Source: Isoetes taiwanensis
Lineage: Eukaryota; Streptophyta; Lycopodiopsida; Isoetales; Isoetaceae
NCBI GenBank assembly: GCA_021234155.1
Contig: JAJEKV010000060.1
Location: 1,576,988 to 1,640,987 of the forward strand
DNA: 64,000 nucleotides
Direction: 5' to 3'
Notes under the pieces: model-generated
The model's input: the letters and a program-made list of their open reading frames with translations, nothing else
Databases searched by the model: none
Told to the model about the DNA's origin: nothing
Program-made: the position numbers and the translations under genes
Shown here: in pieces, positions 47,201 to 59,240 of the stretch
How positions within the stretch are numbered: position 1 is the stretch's first letter
Layout: each line of letters opens with the position of its first letter

Positions 47201-50003
47201 ACTGGTGGAAAGCATTAAACTCGAGTTTTTAAATGGCTGGTCGCCGTAGCGCCGCCTTTGCTTAAAGCCATATGGCAGGCTCTGGGCTTATTACCAAGGT
47301 GAAATCTTGGGGTTTGATTGTTTCTAGACACTCGCGGTACCATCAGGTACTATACAAAATGGTGTTGTTTTGATCGAACATGGTAAAACGCTCAGAATCG
47401 TAGAGGGCCTATATTCCAAAACACACCTCGTCTCGCTTAATGTTCTCTCCTCCCGCCCTGACCAAGTACATGAGCCCCTGACATCCTCTCTTATTTTTCT
47501 TTTGCTCGCAAGAAAGAACGGGTCAGAATAAGAAAACTAAAACGTGATGAAAATAAATTCAAATATACCCAACCTTCAAAATTTGGTACATATTGGATGA
47601 TCCTTTCGTCCGAGGTTGCTATAGGGTGGTAGAGTTCTTTACATCTTTCCCGCCTGTCAACATTCAATTGTTCCATCAAGCATGTTTGACATGTGATGAT
47701 GTTTTTTTGTTGAAAAATCATCGTATAAGGAAGATAACCGACTAGAAGGCATCAATAAGAAGGAAACACTTTAGAACACTACAAATGGTAAAATGTGAGA
47801 CAGCTTGTTGCCTACATCGCCAAAGCACACAATCCTATTCTCGAATACGATCATTTTTTAGAGTAGGCACTAGTGTATTCGAATACGGCTTTTGTTTTTT
47901 AGTGCCTAATGTGTATTCCGTATCACACTTTAACTTCAGCTTTAGAGAAATGTATACTCTAAAACAAAACTAGCCGCAAATTGTGAGGAAGAGGCGACCT
48001 TTCGTATCAATACGCTTTTGTGCATTGGTAATCAAACGTGCTATGAAGCATTTTAAAAATTTTATAAATATGACGCCTTGTTTTAATTGCGAGAAGAAAA
48101 GCAATGGTGTTCGGCTCTATCTTACTTGTGCGTTCTTAGACATTTCTTCTAGAGTAAATTCCTTTGTCCACAACCTTGCGAGCTCTTCGAAAGGTCCATG
48201 TCTCAGAAGCCCTCGCGATTTCTCCATACTAAGTATTGTCATCTTTCTTCTAATGTCGGCCTTTTTCTTTGGAGACCTTCTTTGCTTTTCAATTCTCCAC
48301 GCCAATATGGTAAAAATTCTCATTTTGTAGGTCCTAAATCTCAGACAAAGATAAACATGGTTAGTGGGAGGATCAGGGTTATTCGGAATACAAAATGTAC
48401 TTACTCCGCCATCCCCACGTCCCGTCCGCCAACCAAGCGATAGCCTTGTTTCATACTTGAGGCAAAGACACGCCTCTTCAAATTTAAAGTGAATTTGTTG
48501 GTTTTTTTAAATCTTCTCCATATTTTCTTTAAATATTACAAACTCCTCTCCGCATGAACTCCATTCACACGTCTATTTAAGTTTATACTGCTTGTCGCGA
48601 TTGTGTATTGGGCGTATGATCTTCGTCTGTCAGCCATCAGAAATGCCATTGCAGGGACAAAGAGATATTCCTGTGTTATAAGCTCTTGTACAATCAGCTT
48701 CCCTGTTTTAAAACCGCGGGTTCCTCAGAACATACGCATGTAAGGTTCCGTGATTTCTCCAAGCAGTCCTTTGGGGTCCATGTAATCGATCCGCCCACGA
48801 GAATCCATAATCGAGCAACGTGGGCATTGAGATTGCCCCTCGCTCCATTCTTTGGGTTCCTATGGTCAGCGTGAATCTTTCTGGACCAAGAGGGCGACAC
48901 CGCCTTTCATTTTTTATGGCAACCTCATGGAAGTTACCGCAAATAAATTACTTCTTGCACATATTTGTGCAAATCTCTATTTCTTCCATCCTGCTCCAGG
49001 TCTTATCCACCTCTTTCCTTTGATGGCCACCCCTAGTGTCTTGCCCTTTCTTTTGGTCGCTCTTCTCGAATTTCTGTAACTACAATCTCTTGTGACCCTT
49101 TATGCTTTTTTAGGTTCCTTTGTCGCAACAAGCACCGTGGCCTTCATCCTCTCGATGTTCTTCATGTACCGGACTTCGCCCCTTCTTCCCCGACCGAGGC
49201 AGAATTTTCTTGCCTCTCCTCCTCCACTATTTCATCTTCGTGATTCACCGCAAGCAAAATCCTCGCTTTGAGTGGATTGAACTTTTATAATTTCCTCGGC
49301 TAACCCTCAGCTTATTTATGTAATGTGTCATGCGTACTTGTGCAAAGTCGAGGTGCCACTTACCAAGTCCTAAATAGGTCTGGTCCACAACTATAAATCC
49401 TTGGGAGGTCTTAAAAGATAGCCTTCCTCGCTGGTCCGTGACCGACCCGCCATTTCTCTCAAATTTCTTCATGACTCCCATGCACTTAAACTCCGAAGTC
49501 ATCGAAGGCTTTGCCTCCTGACTGCATGGAGGAAAGTGAGTGTGTCAGACTTTCTTCCAGCTTCCTTGTTATGAACCATCAGAACCGGTATTTCGTGACA
49601 CAAAGAAAGTTCGACCGTGTCCCTAACCCTAGCCCGTAGTGGTTTCATCAAATTTTATCACCTTACAGCTTTCTTTACAAGCACCTTCTTTGCTCAGAAA
49701 ATGTTTTTGTTAAAATCAAAATTAGAAGAAGAAATGAAGACAAAAACTTATTCGAATAAAAATCGAATTTTGGTTCTTAAATCAACAAATTTAAGACTTT
49801 CACAACAATTTCAATGCATTTAGTGGTTTTTGTTGTCTAAAAATGTGCTGGAAAACAGCATAAATTTTTTCTCAAAATTGCAAACTTGCCTACAAAACAA
49901 CACCGCTGTACTGCCACAAAACAACAACACCGAAAAGTGTGATTCAAATACACTTCACTGGTGGGTAAGCCAAAGTATTATTCTGCATATCTTTGGCATT
50001 TTC
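44215..50003. other. No gene firmly recognised
   Basis: Several minus-strand frames look more protein-like than the background: 46453-46650 (contains FVRRWGGYALALPTL), 47491-47721 (ELYHPIATSDERIIQYVPNF) and 48117-48323 (KKKADIRRKMTILSMEKSRG). A GGTAAGTA match, which could be a splice donor, lies on the minus strand near 47047-47056. None of the frames matched a family I know. They may be exons of a decayed host gene or of a transposon, or chance frames. Confidence 0.3.
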
Positions 50004-50768
50004 CGATAAAAATGAGTCGATTGCAACCTTGCAAACAAAAGATGTCTAAAGAAACAAACTAGTAGACAATTGATAGAACAAATTGTTCGAACACCCCTCG
50101 CTTATTTATTTTTCAATCTTGGGAGCCAAAATATGGCCCACTAATCCCAAGATTGTTTAAACAAGCAAATATTCCTTCAACTAGTAAAAATATTGCAATC
50201 AATCTTCACTTCCACAATCACATAAGTTCACTACCATAGATTCACAATAGCTAGATAAAAAGCAATAATGTAACCCATTTAAAAACCATAGGAAACTACT
50301 ATAGTGTATCAATCAGAAATTTCCTGGTGATGACCGAAGCATCGAAGGGAATAGTTGACCAAGTGGCTTCTTCTTCGTCTTTCAAATTCCCCTTAAACTT
50401 GATCCCCCATAGCCGGCGGTACAATTTTGCTCCTCCTCTCTTTTTTATATGTCGGATCCCGCTGTGGAGACGATCAAATTGCTAAACTGATAATCTCCCT
50501 ATTGGATATATCCTACGTGACTTGTTTGAAGTTTTGGCTCTCTTGTATATCCCACAGAGTATAGACGCATTTCGGCTCCTCGAACCATTGCAACCATTAG
50601 ATTTAACCAATAATAAAATTGATCATAATGCTAATATCATAGGTTTACCATGCTAATAAGGTAAATTCACTCTTACCACACAAGTAGAGTTTTAGGTCCA
50701 AGGAAATTCCCTCCACCCTTGTACACCTTGAGCATAATCTTGGCAATTATAAGCCTATAAAACCAACA
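50004..50768 (-). repeat. 3' LTR of the copia element
   Basis: Pairs with 54752-55506 from GATAAAA-GAG to AAAACCAACA. On the minus strand it begins TGTTGGTTTTATAGG. The last dinucleotide, which should read CA on the minus strand, is CG here (plus-strand CGATAAAA against TGATAAAA in the other LTR), a single transition. The flanking TTTTC supports this as the true end. Confidence 0.95.
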
Positions 50769-50790
50769 CTTCCCTTCAGCCTATTAATTG
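50769..50790 (-). other. Polypurine tract of the copia element
   Basis: On the minus strand GGCTGAAGGGAAG immediately precedes the LTR start TGTTGG. Short purine runs of this type prime plus-strand DNA synthesis. Confidence 0.7.
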
Positions 50791-51450
50791 ACAACATTGA
50801 GATTTCTCCCTAACTCAGTTCAATTTATTCTCTGCAAGGTTTTGTAAAAATGTCGCTAGCTTATTTTGAAGTTTCCTACATACCTCATTTGAATATATCC
50901 TTTTTCAGCTAGATCTCCTCATGAAGTGAATGTTGAGCTCAATGTTTTGTCCTTTCGTGCAACCGATCTTGACTATAGCAATACAAATTTTTGACTATCT
51001 CTGTCATAATTCTCAAAGTGGCTTCCATTTGTTCACATCTCAGCCATTTAATAAACCTTTTTCAGCTATGGACTTCCTTGAAGGCGGAGAAGTACCGTGA
51101 TAATTGGCCCCAAAGAATCCTAAGTGGCTATAGCCGCATCGCTTTTTAGCATTCAAGCTAATACCCAGCACCTCCTGTAATTGACCGTAAAACCAGAGGT
51201 TGACTTTCTACATTCTAAGTCTCCTCCCCAATCAGACGAAAGGTAATTTCCAAATTACTTGTATCATAGCAAATTCCATGATTTTTGAGTACCTTTCAAA
51301 TATTTGAGCACACGCTTTCCCAAATTTCCCAGCAATTCTTTGGTGGATTTTGGACATTCTCTACTTAGTATATCTAACGATAGGCTATATCGTGCCTTGT
51401 ACTATTAGCCAAATACAATAAAACAACCTACCAAAGCTCATAAGGAATAT
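50791..51450 (-). pseudogene. copia RNase H remnant
   Basis: SDWGGDLECRKSTSGF at about 51182-51238 (read on minus) is the hallmark copia RNase H block, normally DSDWAGDxxxRKSTSG. The following segment toward the LTR is broken by stops. It sits downstream of RT as expected. Confidence 0.9.
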
Positions 51451-51599
51451 TTCCATGTCTACTATTTCCTTAGACCTGTTTCTAGAACATCTCTGCTAGC
51501 CTCAGGTCCCGGCAAGATAGGAACTTTCACACTATTTGCATTTTGGTAAATTTCAACCGTCAAGATATTCTCCACATGTTTTGTTCTCACCAACTTCAG

Positions 51600-52100
51600 A
51601 ATTTTCCCGCACTCTTGTTTCATTACATCTATCCCAAGAATTTTTAACTCTCCAAGATCACCAATTTGAAAGCTGACTTTAAAGTGTTTTTATCTATCAA
51701 ATATATATCTATAGTGTTAGCTACCATAATGCAATCATCCACATAAAGTGCAATGATGCAAAAACATCTCCTCTTCAAATCAGATATAGGTTTCATCATT
51801 TCTCGTACTAAAACCTTGTTCCTTTAAAACCATCCATACATAAATGCTACTGTGGTGATTGTTTTAAGCCATAGACACTCTATTTAATTTCCAAACCATG
51901 TCTTTATTTATTTCAAACCCGTGGGTTGTCTCATATAGCTCTCTCTCAGAGTAGCATTTAAAAAAGCGCTTTGACATCCATATGATGTACCTCTAATTCC
52001 AAAAGCACATTGCTAGAAGAATTTTTATGCTAGTAAGTTTTTACAATCATTGAGAATATGTCTCTTCATAATCTCTTCCTTTCTTTTGAGTAAATCCTTC
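51600..52100 (-). pseudogene. copia reverse transcriptase remnant
   Basis: DYEETYS near 52043-52063 is a frame-shifted form of the YxETFSPV start. LELEVHHMDVKALF at about 51960-52005 matches the LELHQMDVKTAF block. SVYGLKQSP near 51855-51885 is the YGLKQSPR box. LYVDDCIMVA near 51720-51752 is the catalytic YVDD motif with both Asp retained. Frameshifts and stops lie between the blocks. Confidence 0.93.
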
Positions 52101-52689
52101 TTGTGCTACTAATCTCAAGTTTTGTATTTTTGAGCCATCAGGATTTTATTTTGATCCTAAATATCCAAATTCTGTTTCCAATGATATTTCTTTTTCCTTT
52201 CAAGTTTAACAAGGATCATATGTGTTTCTGTATCTTGAAAGGATGTTAATTCATCTTTCATAGCCTTCTGCCATTCCAATATTTGTACTATTATGTACCT
52301 CTTCTAAGCTTTATTAACTCATTTTCCGTAATGGTCATGATTTGTTCATATGGCACTCGCTTCTTTCAATTCTTCTACTCTTTTTACCTTCTTCGACCGC
52401 TTCCTTATAAAACCACCCTTTCATTAAATATACATCTCTACCGATTATGATATTTGAGTTTCAGGAATGAAAACTCAGATCCCTTAGACTCAATCATATT
52501 CTCATGTTCACCGCTTTGTCATCCAATTTCTTTCTCATCTCTATTGGTTTGTGAACATAAGATAAGCACCCATATGTTTTAAAATGAATCAAGTACCAAT
52601 TTTTCATAGAGGATTCCGCATAAGGTTTGGTATTTTACCTTGTATGCTAGTAGAAGGTAGCATATTCTAACTCGGAATTGCAGCTCTAA

Positions 52690-53060
52690 GTGCTCCTCCT
52701 CCTACAGATTTCTTGGGTAAGCCACTTTGCTTCAACATTGCCTATTGCATCCATTATACCTGCTTTTTCCTTTCAGCAACCTCCATTTTGTTGAGGACTA
52801 TATCCTGCAAAGTTAATTGTCTCCTCGATGCCATGTTTAATGCAAAATGTCTAAATTTTTCCTCGATAGGTACTTTCCTCTACTGTGATCCTATACACTT
52901 GACCTTTGACCAGTTTCCCCTTTCAACTTCAACTGCAAATGTTGAAGGCTTGTAAAGCTTGAGAGATTTACGCGGTTAAACAATAAACTTTGCATCTTCT
53001 ACTATAGTCATCAATGAAGGTAATAAAATATCCGTGATTTGTTCTCGGCTTCTCCCTCAC
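52690..53060 (-). pseudogene. copia integrase core remnant
   Basis: GYFITFIDDYSRRC near 52990-53035 carries the first catalytic Asp region. HGIEETINFAGYSPQQNG near 52785-52845 holds the block before the catalytic Glu (YSPQQNGVAER in the family); here the end of that block is shifted out of frame. Confidence 0.92.
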
Positions 53061-53109
53061 ATTTAAAGGGGCGTGTCCGTATGAATAAGCTCCAAGACCT
53101 GACTTGCTT

Positions 53110-53275
53110 TTGATTCCCCTTCTTTGAAAGGTAATCTGGCTTAGTTTACCAATTGCACATCCTTCATATATTGGATTTTTCTCTTCACCACCATAATTTA
53201 TGGCACCTAGTTTCTTTTAAAGCTTTCAAATTATGAAAGTGTGTATGAGCTAGTCTATTGTGCCATATAATTCCA
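53110..53275 (-). pseudogene. copia GAG-pre-integrase domain remnant
   Basis: IWHNRLAHTHFHNLKAL near 53218-53268 is the LWHxRLGHxxxxxLxxL motif. YEGCAIGKLSQITF near 53125-53170 follows, with the second Cys of CxxCxxGK present and the first changed or shifted. Confidence 0.92.
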
Positions 53276-53584
53276 AATTTTCTTCTTGAACTATATTCAC
53301 ATTGGTTGCTACAAAGACCATGCATTTGAAATAAATTGCCACCCTCTTTGCTCAAATTCTAATTCCATTCATAAGCACATTACATCTCTTGAGTCAAAAG
53401 TGACTTTGTATCCTAAGTCAATGTTTATTCTACGTAAATCAGATTTTATAATTGTTGGCACAATATAAAACCTCTCTTCTATATTAACAATCTTTCCATC
53501 CAAATCTTCAAGTTGTAATAATCCCTTTGCCTTGTATCTCGCTTAGATCTCCATTACCAACTTGAATTTGCTTAGACTTGCGTA

Positions 53585-53672
53585 ATGATAAATTCTAAGC
53601 ATCTCAACCGACTTTACAACTGGATCTTCAGCTCCAGAATCAACTACGCTGCATTCTCAGAGTTGTCGTAAT
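53585..53672 (-). pseudogene. copia protease active-site remnant
   Basis: On minus, VVDSGAEDPVVKSVEML near 53600-53655 contains DSGA, the aspartic-protease active site of copia (IDSGATxH in the family), with the usual flanking His/Met region altered. Confidence 0.75.
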
Positions 53673-53924
53673 TTAATTCATCATGAGTAATAGCAAAACA
53701 CTTGGTACCTCATCATCTTGGTCACCACTTTCTCTACGATTCTTCTCCTCAACTTCTCGCGCTGACATACTCTTCTCAGATTTCTTCCCCACCTCTATTT
53801 GAGCCTCCTCCTCTTCCCCTTCCGTAACTCTTTTGAGAGATGGACATTTAGCAGCCATATGCCCTCTCCCTCCACAATTAAAAGCAATTAAACTCCCTTT
53901 TCCCTCTCTTTTAATTTTGGACAC
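53673..53924 (-). pseudogene. copia gag C-terminus with zinc knuckle
   Basis: The 83-codon frame contains NCGGRGHMAAKC, the last three ligands of a CCHC knuckle. The first Cys codon is present in the DNA, but one extra T in a run of four puts it out of frame, so the frame shows Ala. The tail is Glu/Lys-rich (TEGEEEEAQIEVGKKSEKS), as often between gag and protease. Confidence 0.88.
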
Positions 53925-54737
53925 TCATTTTTATAATGACCCCGCTTCTACATACTTCATAGCATGTAACTTTTTCTTTTTTCTTAATAATTAGAACTTC
54001 AGATTCTCTTTGATTTTGTCTTAGAATCCTCTTTTGTTCCCAGGTATTCTGCTCTTCTAAGATTCTCACTTCTTTCTAGATCTATGCGTCTTTACAAACA
54101 AGGCCGATTTTCATTGTCACTTATAGCCCTAGATATTTGGAGAACTCCGACTTCGTGATATGTGATATAGTGCTCGCTCCCTCTAGGTCTCATCATATTG
54201 TCAAATTTGTTACAAAAGAATCTCAACCACATCTTCTTCTTCCCTTAGTTTTAGAGGATTTCAATTCATTTTCTAGTAAACCAACGGAAGACGCCTTCTC
54301 CTCATAATGACTTAATAAAAATCCCACATGTCCTTAGGGACTAAGAGATCTAAGTTTCAAATCTAATAGTAGGACTGGACTTTGCAAGTGGAAATAATAC
54401 CTTTGTGCCTCTTGAGTTTAGCTTGTATAGATTTTCCAGCACGCATTGTTCCAAAATTTGCCACTTGTTCTTTCGCCAGACTCTCCCATCGTATTCGCAC
54501 TCATCGTAAGATTAACTCCGCTTCTCCGCCACCTGATCTCAAATTTAAGTGATCTTACTATGACTAAATCTTCGCTAAGGGTCAACAGCAACAACACTAG
54601 TGGGATTCACTAGTTCCCCATAAAGTCTTCTACCTCCAAGATATAGATCATGGCATCTTCCATACTTGAAATCCGTGCCCTCTTGTATACCTCCACCTCA
54701 TCTGTAAGACCTGCCCAAACCTGCTAGACATATCTAC
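53925..54737 (-). pseudogene. copia gag N-terminal part, decayed
   Basis: Occupies the space between the PBS and the zinc knuckle, as expected for gag. It is broken in all frames, and I could not read a UBN2-type motif with confidence. Confidence 0.5.
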
Positions 54738-54751
54738 TGGGCTCATACCAA
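54738..54751 (-). other. Primer binding site of the copia element
   Basis: On the minus strand TTGGTATGAGCCCA lies directly after the LTR end TTTATCA. It equals the usual TGGTATCAGAGCC PBS with a two-base deletion. Confidence 0.8.
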
Positions 54752-55506
54752 TGATAAAATGAGCTGATTGCAACCTTTGCAAACAAAGATGTCTAGCAAA
54801 CAAAACCAGTAGACAACTGACAGAACAAATTGTTCAAACACCCTCGCTTATTTATTTTTCAATCTTAGGAGCTGTAAATATGGTCACTAATCCCAAGAGA
54901 TTGTTTTAAACAAGCAAATATTCCTTCAACTAGTAAAAAATTTTGCAATCAATCTTCACTTCACAATCATATAAGTTCACTACTCATAAGTTCACAATTA
55001 GCTAGATAAAAAAGGTTAATGTAACCCATTTTAAAACCATAGGAACTACTATAGTGTAATATTGTGCTCGTGACACCGAAGCTATCAGAGTACAATAGTT
55101 GACCACCGCTTCCTTCGCTCAAATTCCCTTAAACTTGGATCCCCCATAGTCGGCGTACACCCCTTTGCTCCTCCTACTTCTCTTTTATATGTCGGATCCG
55201 GGCGTAGGAGACTCATCAAATCAAGTAACCGATAATCTCCTATTGGATATATCCTGCCGACTTGTTTGAAGTTTTCTGCCTCTTGCATATATCCCAATGT
55301 GAGTATAGATCTATCGGCCCCATTGGAACCATTGCAACCATTAGATTTAACCAATAATAAAATTGATCATAATGCTAATATCATAGGTTTACCATGCTAT
55401 CAAGCAATCTACTTTACCATGTACCTCAAGTAGAGCTTAGGTCCATGAAATTTCCACCAGACACCTTTGAGCATAATCTTGGCAATTATAAGTCATAAAA
55501 CCAACA
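54752..55506 (-). repeat. 5' LTR of the copia element
   Basis: Matches 50004-50768. Starts TGTTGGTTTTATGAC and ends TTTATCA on the minus strand, with the canonical TG...CA ends. Differences from the 3' LTR include several small indels. The frame at 55085-55354 is inside the LTR and not a gene. Confidence 0.95.
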
Positions 55507-55511
55507 TTTTC

Positions 55512-58400
55512 ACAGGTTGCAGTGACTTCGGAGCCAAAAGTATTCCCTGGAATATACTTTGGCTCCTTTGATCAACTAAAACCTATTCCTAATAAGCAAG
55601 GGATGAAAATGAAAGTACATTCTACTTTTGCACTCATCTCCGTCTATGTTTCTATGCAAATCTAATATCAAGCTTCTCAATAATATAATATTAAGGTGCC
55701 GGGCGCCGCTACTAGAACTCGTGACAGAATAAAGTGAGGCTTAAAATTTCCTTTAAAGGTAACCCTTTCGCCTTGCTCTCAGATTCTATGTGAATTGGAA
55801 TATGTTTAGCTATACCGGCCCTACCTGCAGTATTCTCGAATAGTTTTTTAGTTTGCCTTCACTTAATCAAGCATGTGAACTTCTACTTTGTAAATCGCGG
55901 TGGACTTGTATTCGAATAAGAAAAGTTCGTGATTAGGGAGAAAGTTTCTCAAATATCTACACTAATTTGCAGTTGTTACTGATGATCTAACCGCCTCAGA
56001 AAACAATCTTCTAGCACCTTGTTGTCTCAAGCTTGCTCCACTCGAGGAAACGCTTGGCAACAACGCCTTTTCTCCCTCAAGACCTAGATTCTCCGACTCC
56101 TACCTCAAGAAGATCCTTGTTGCTTCTCAAGACACCCGAACCAAAGACGCATAGACTTCCACCCTCACCTTTCCAACCGGCCACCAAGTCCAAGAGGACA
56201 AGTATTAATCGGGTATCTCCTTCCAAAGCATCACCACCCTGCTCTCTGTGGAGGCATGCCGCCACCCACCCTTCGCTCCATCCTCGACTCCACAGAGGCT
56301 CCACCACAACGAGTGGTTAAGAACAAAGCGGCCCCCACCATTTGTAGTTTCCTCGCCTCTTCCGTGCAAAAATACAAGGAACGCTGAAAACACGTGAAAC
56401 CGTGAGATTCACTCGCTACAATTTCTCTTCCTGTGATTCTCACTACAATGAGGACAAAGCCGCAAGATGTACCGCTCTCACATAATCTGCTAGACACATG
56501 GATTTGCGTAATCTCCAAATCAGCTTATAAAGGAGATGTTTGCAAGAACTCCTTTCAAGATAGTACAAGAACAACCGCCGCCACAACCTCTTATGGGCCA
56601 TCACCATCCTTTTAACACCGTATACCCTTTTCTCCTGAACAACTTCACGTGGTCCTGCTTTTCCTACAAACACACCACTCGTGATGTGAGAAGTCACCCT
56701 AGAGTAGAAGTTTTCATCGTAAGATGAAGACACCAACGAGGGAACAACGATTACATGTTCTCTAGCCAATCTTCAAAGAAATTCAAGGTGGATTTTAGTT
56801 TGAAAGCATGCTCCTTCCGTAGTTAAAGAAGAAATCTATGGATGAACACAAAATGAGGAGACCTCAGAGCTAAATGCCGCCATTGGTTGCATCACCATTT
56901 TAACATGGCTAAATTACGAAGCGCTAGGAAACAACTACGCTCAATGCCTAATGAGCTTATCATGTAAGACCCGCATCAAGTAACTCCTTTCTGCACTACA
57001 TTAACCGTGAACAAGCTCCAACAAAATGCTTTATGGTTGTCCACCGCTTAGGGTCCACAAGAATGTCTCGATTACACAAAAGACCTGATAAAACCCAAAG
57101 AATTGGATGGACGCCGGGTGGTCCAAGAAGAGTTGTAACCATACATGCCCCGTCAGCCGTGACATGGATGGTGTTTATTTTAGAGAGATATGTGAGAAGT
57201 TGCCTAATAGCAACATGTATCATTTGACGTATTAACACAAAAAAGGATGTCTTCAAAGAATACAAAGAGACTTGCATTCGCCAAAGACACCCCTTACTCA
57301 CACTTCACTAGACTGTGGAAAGTGAATTTGGCCTTGTGAAAATCTCCAAGGAGACATATATAGAATGTCCTGCTTGTTCAAGATGTGCGCACTAAAAAGT
57401 CAACGAAACCCTGCGAAAAGACAGGTCGAAGAAGCAAGCTCAAGTCCTCCAATCTCTCAATTTGTTTTAAAAAATATTTTAAACCTTGGATTTCTTTTAC
57501 AGATATTGTGCAATCCAATCTTGCTTACATCGTGAAATGCCAGAGAAGAAAGCTCGCCAAGCATAGAAAAGCTCTCGAACGCCCACTGCAATATATGTCT
57601 CTGTAATGATGGAATGGATCAAAAAGATAACTCTACCCCATTTCCCTAAACATTCAAAGATGTGTGTCATGAATGTTTTGTTAAAGTCCACACCTTCTAG
57701 GAGCCATGGTCTTCAAAGGAAGCTCCAAAGTGCAAAGTTACTTTTGACGTATCCAAACTCTGTATGGTGACCCAAACCCCATAATTACAATTCTTAAAGG
57801 TCCTCGCGGCGAAAGCAAGAGCAACTGTACCACCTCAAATTCCCCACCCAAGAACTTGACAACACTACAAGAGAGAACAAGAATCAAACACTCTTGCTTA
57901 TTGTGCTATGCTAATGGAGCTAAGAAAAGTAAAGCTCGGATTTTACTTGTAGGGCACACCCATGATCGATTGACCAGATGTTCAGCAGATTTTCCGTAGT
58001 TCTTTAGAAGGAAGAAAGTTTTTTGTCTTCCTACTTTAGCTCCAATCACTGAAGATTCTACACTTCTATTCTAGTGGTTTAGCTTCTTAAAAGAGACCTG
58101 GGCCGACTTTAGAGAGTTTGTTTTTCCTCAACGTTCGGGGATAGAGTAGAACTACGAACAAGTTGAATGATCTTACCTTCAACATCACATCAAGTCTCAC
58201 TAAGGATGGACAAAGCTTCTTACAGGGAAGAAGTACACCACAACTAAGGATTGAGTCCACTGCAGGGATTGCACTTCCTTAAATTTGTTCCGCACTATTG
58301 CTTCATAGAACGTGCGGTGGCCGAGTAACTTCCCTCTCAAAAACTTCTAAGGAGTCCAAGGTAAGAGAAGTACCCCATTGACATCCTTAAAAGCCATTGA
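55512..58400. other. No gene recognised
   Basis: Frames such as 56033-56320 (+, Pro/Ser/Arg-rich), 56443-56769 (-) and 56996-57301 (-) overlap one another on opposite strands and show no known domain. GISKE-like and CPACSRC-like bits near 57340-57390 hint at a retroelement finger but are too short to call. Confidence 0.35.
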
Positions 58401-59240
58401 AAAATGGCATTTCCTCAGGTTTTATATTTATGATATTCAATAAAATTTGACTTATTCGATGACAGATAGCACTTCAAAGTACCAAGATTATAAGAATATA
58501 TGTATTGTTTGAATCCTCTTTTATTGTTATAATTTTTTAAGTTTATCCTTAAATTAAAACTATAATGGTTATCAAAGAATAAACTTGGATTTCCAAACCA
58601 CTTTCATTTGAATCTACTAAATTAGACATTTCCAAGAATATTAAAATTTCAATTTTAGTGATTTAACAAGCTTCAAAATTTAGCAACATGATAATTAAAC
58701 GGAAATCATGGTTTAATAAATGATTGACTTAAAAACTATTATTAGAATTTCACAATTTTACAAATTTTACACTTATAAAAATATTTTACTTAGTGAAAGG
58801 TTGAAATTAACAAATGATATAAAGTTATTGGTTAATAATAACTATTGATGAAATAAAATATTACCTAATATTTAATCAATAATAAACTATCATTAGTTAA
58901 TAAAACATAAACATAATCATTTAATTAATTTCAATCTGTAACTTTCTTTAAAATTCTCGGAAAAATAATAGCATTTTAATTATAGATAGTTACCTTAGAT
59001 GAGAATTTAATTCAAATAGATGAAGTCGTAAAAATTAGTTTATAAAACAACTTTTAAACTTTTTAGGTAAGTATTTCATATTTTTATCTAAAGATAACAG
59101 AATAAATGATAAAATCAATAAGAGCTAAAATACATATGATATTATCATGGCATTCTTGAAGTACATTTATTAGATTTGAATAAGTCCAAATTTTGTTAAA
59201 TATGTCATTTCTAAGAAGATCGTGATGTAGGGAGAAATTC
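58400..59240. other. A/T-rich gene-free block
   Basis: Strongly A/T-rich, without frames, repeats or RNA genes that I can see. A matrix-attachment-like or old intergenic stretch is possible but unsupported. Confidence 0.6.

Larger units (their letters stand above)
50004..55506 (-). mobile_element. Complete Ty1/copia LTR retrotransposon
   Basis: A 5.5 kb element on the minus strand with two ~760 bp LTRs, a PBS beside the 5' LTR, a purine-rich tract beside the 3' LTR and a 5 bp target duplication TTTTC at 49999-50003 and 55507-55511. Internal domains run gag zinc knuckle, protease, GAG-pre-integrase, integrase, RT and RNase H. Integrase before RT is diagnostic for copia. All domains contain frameshifts, so it is probably immobile, unless some shifts are sequencing errors. 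Confidence 0.96.

Noticed and set aside
56996-57301. Minus-strand 101-codon frame as a gypsy RT-to-RNase H connection (contains ILVDPKRW)
   Set aside because: Only a few residues match, and neither a catalytic box nor a neighbouring RNase H or integrase motif was found around it.
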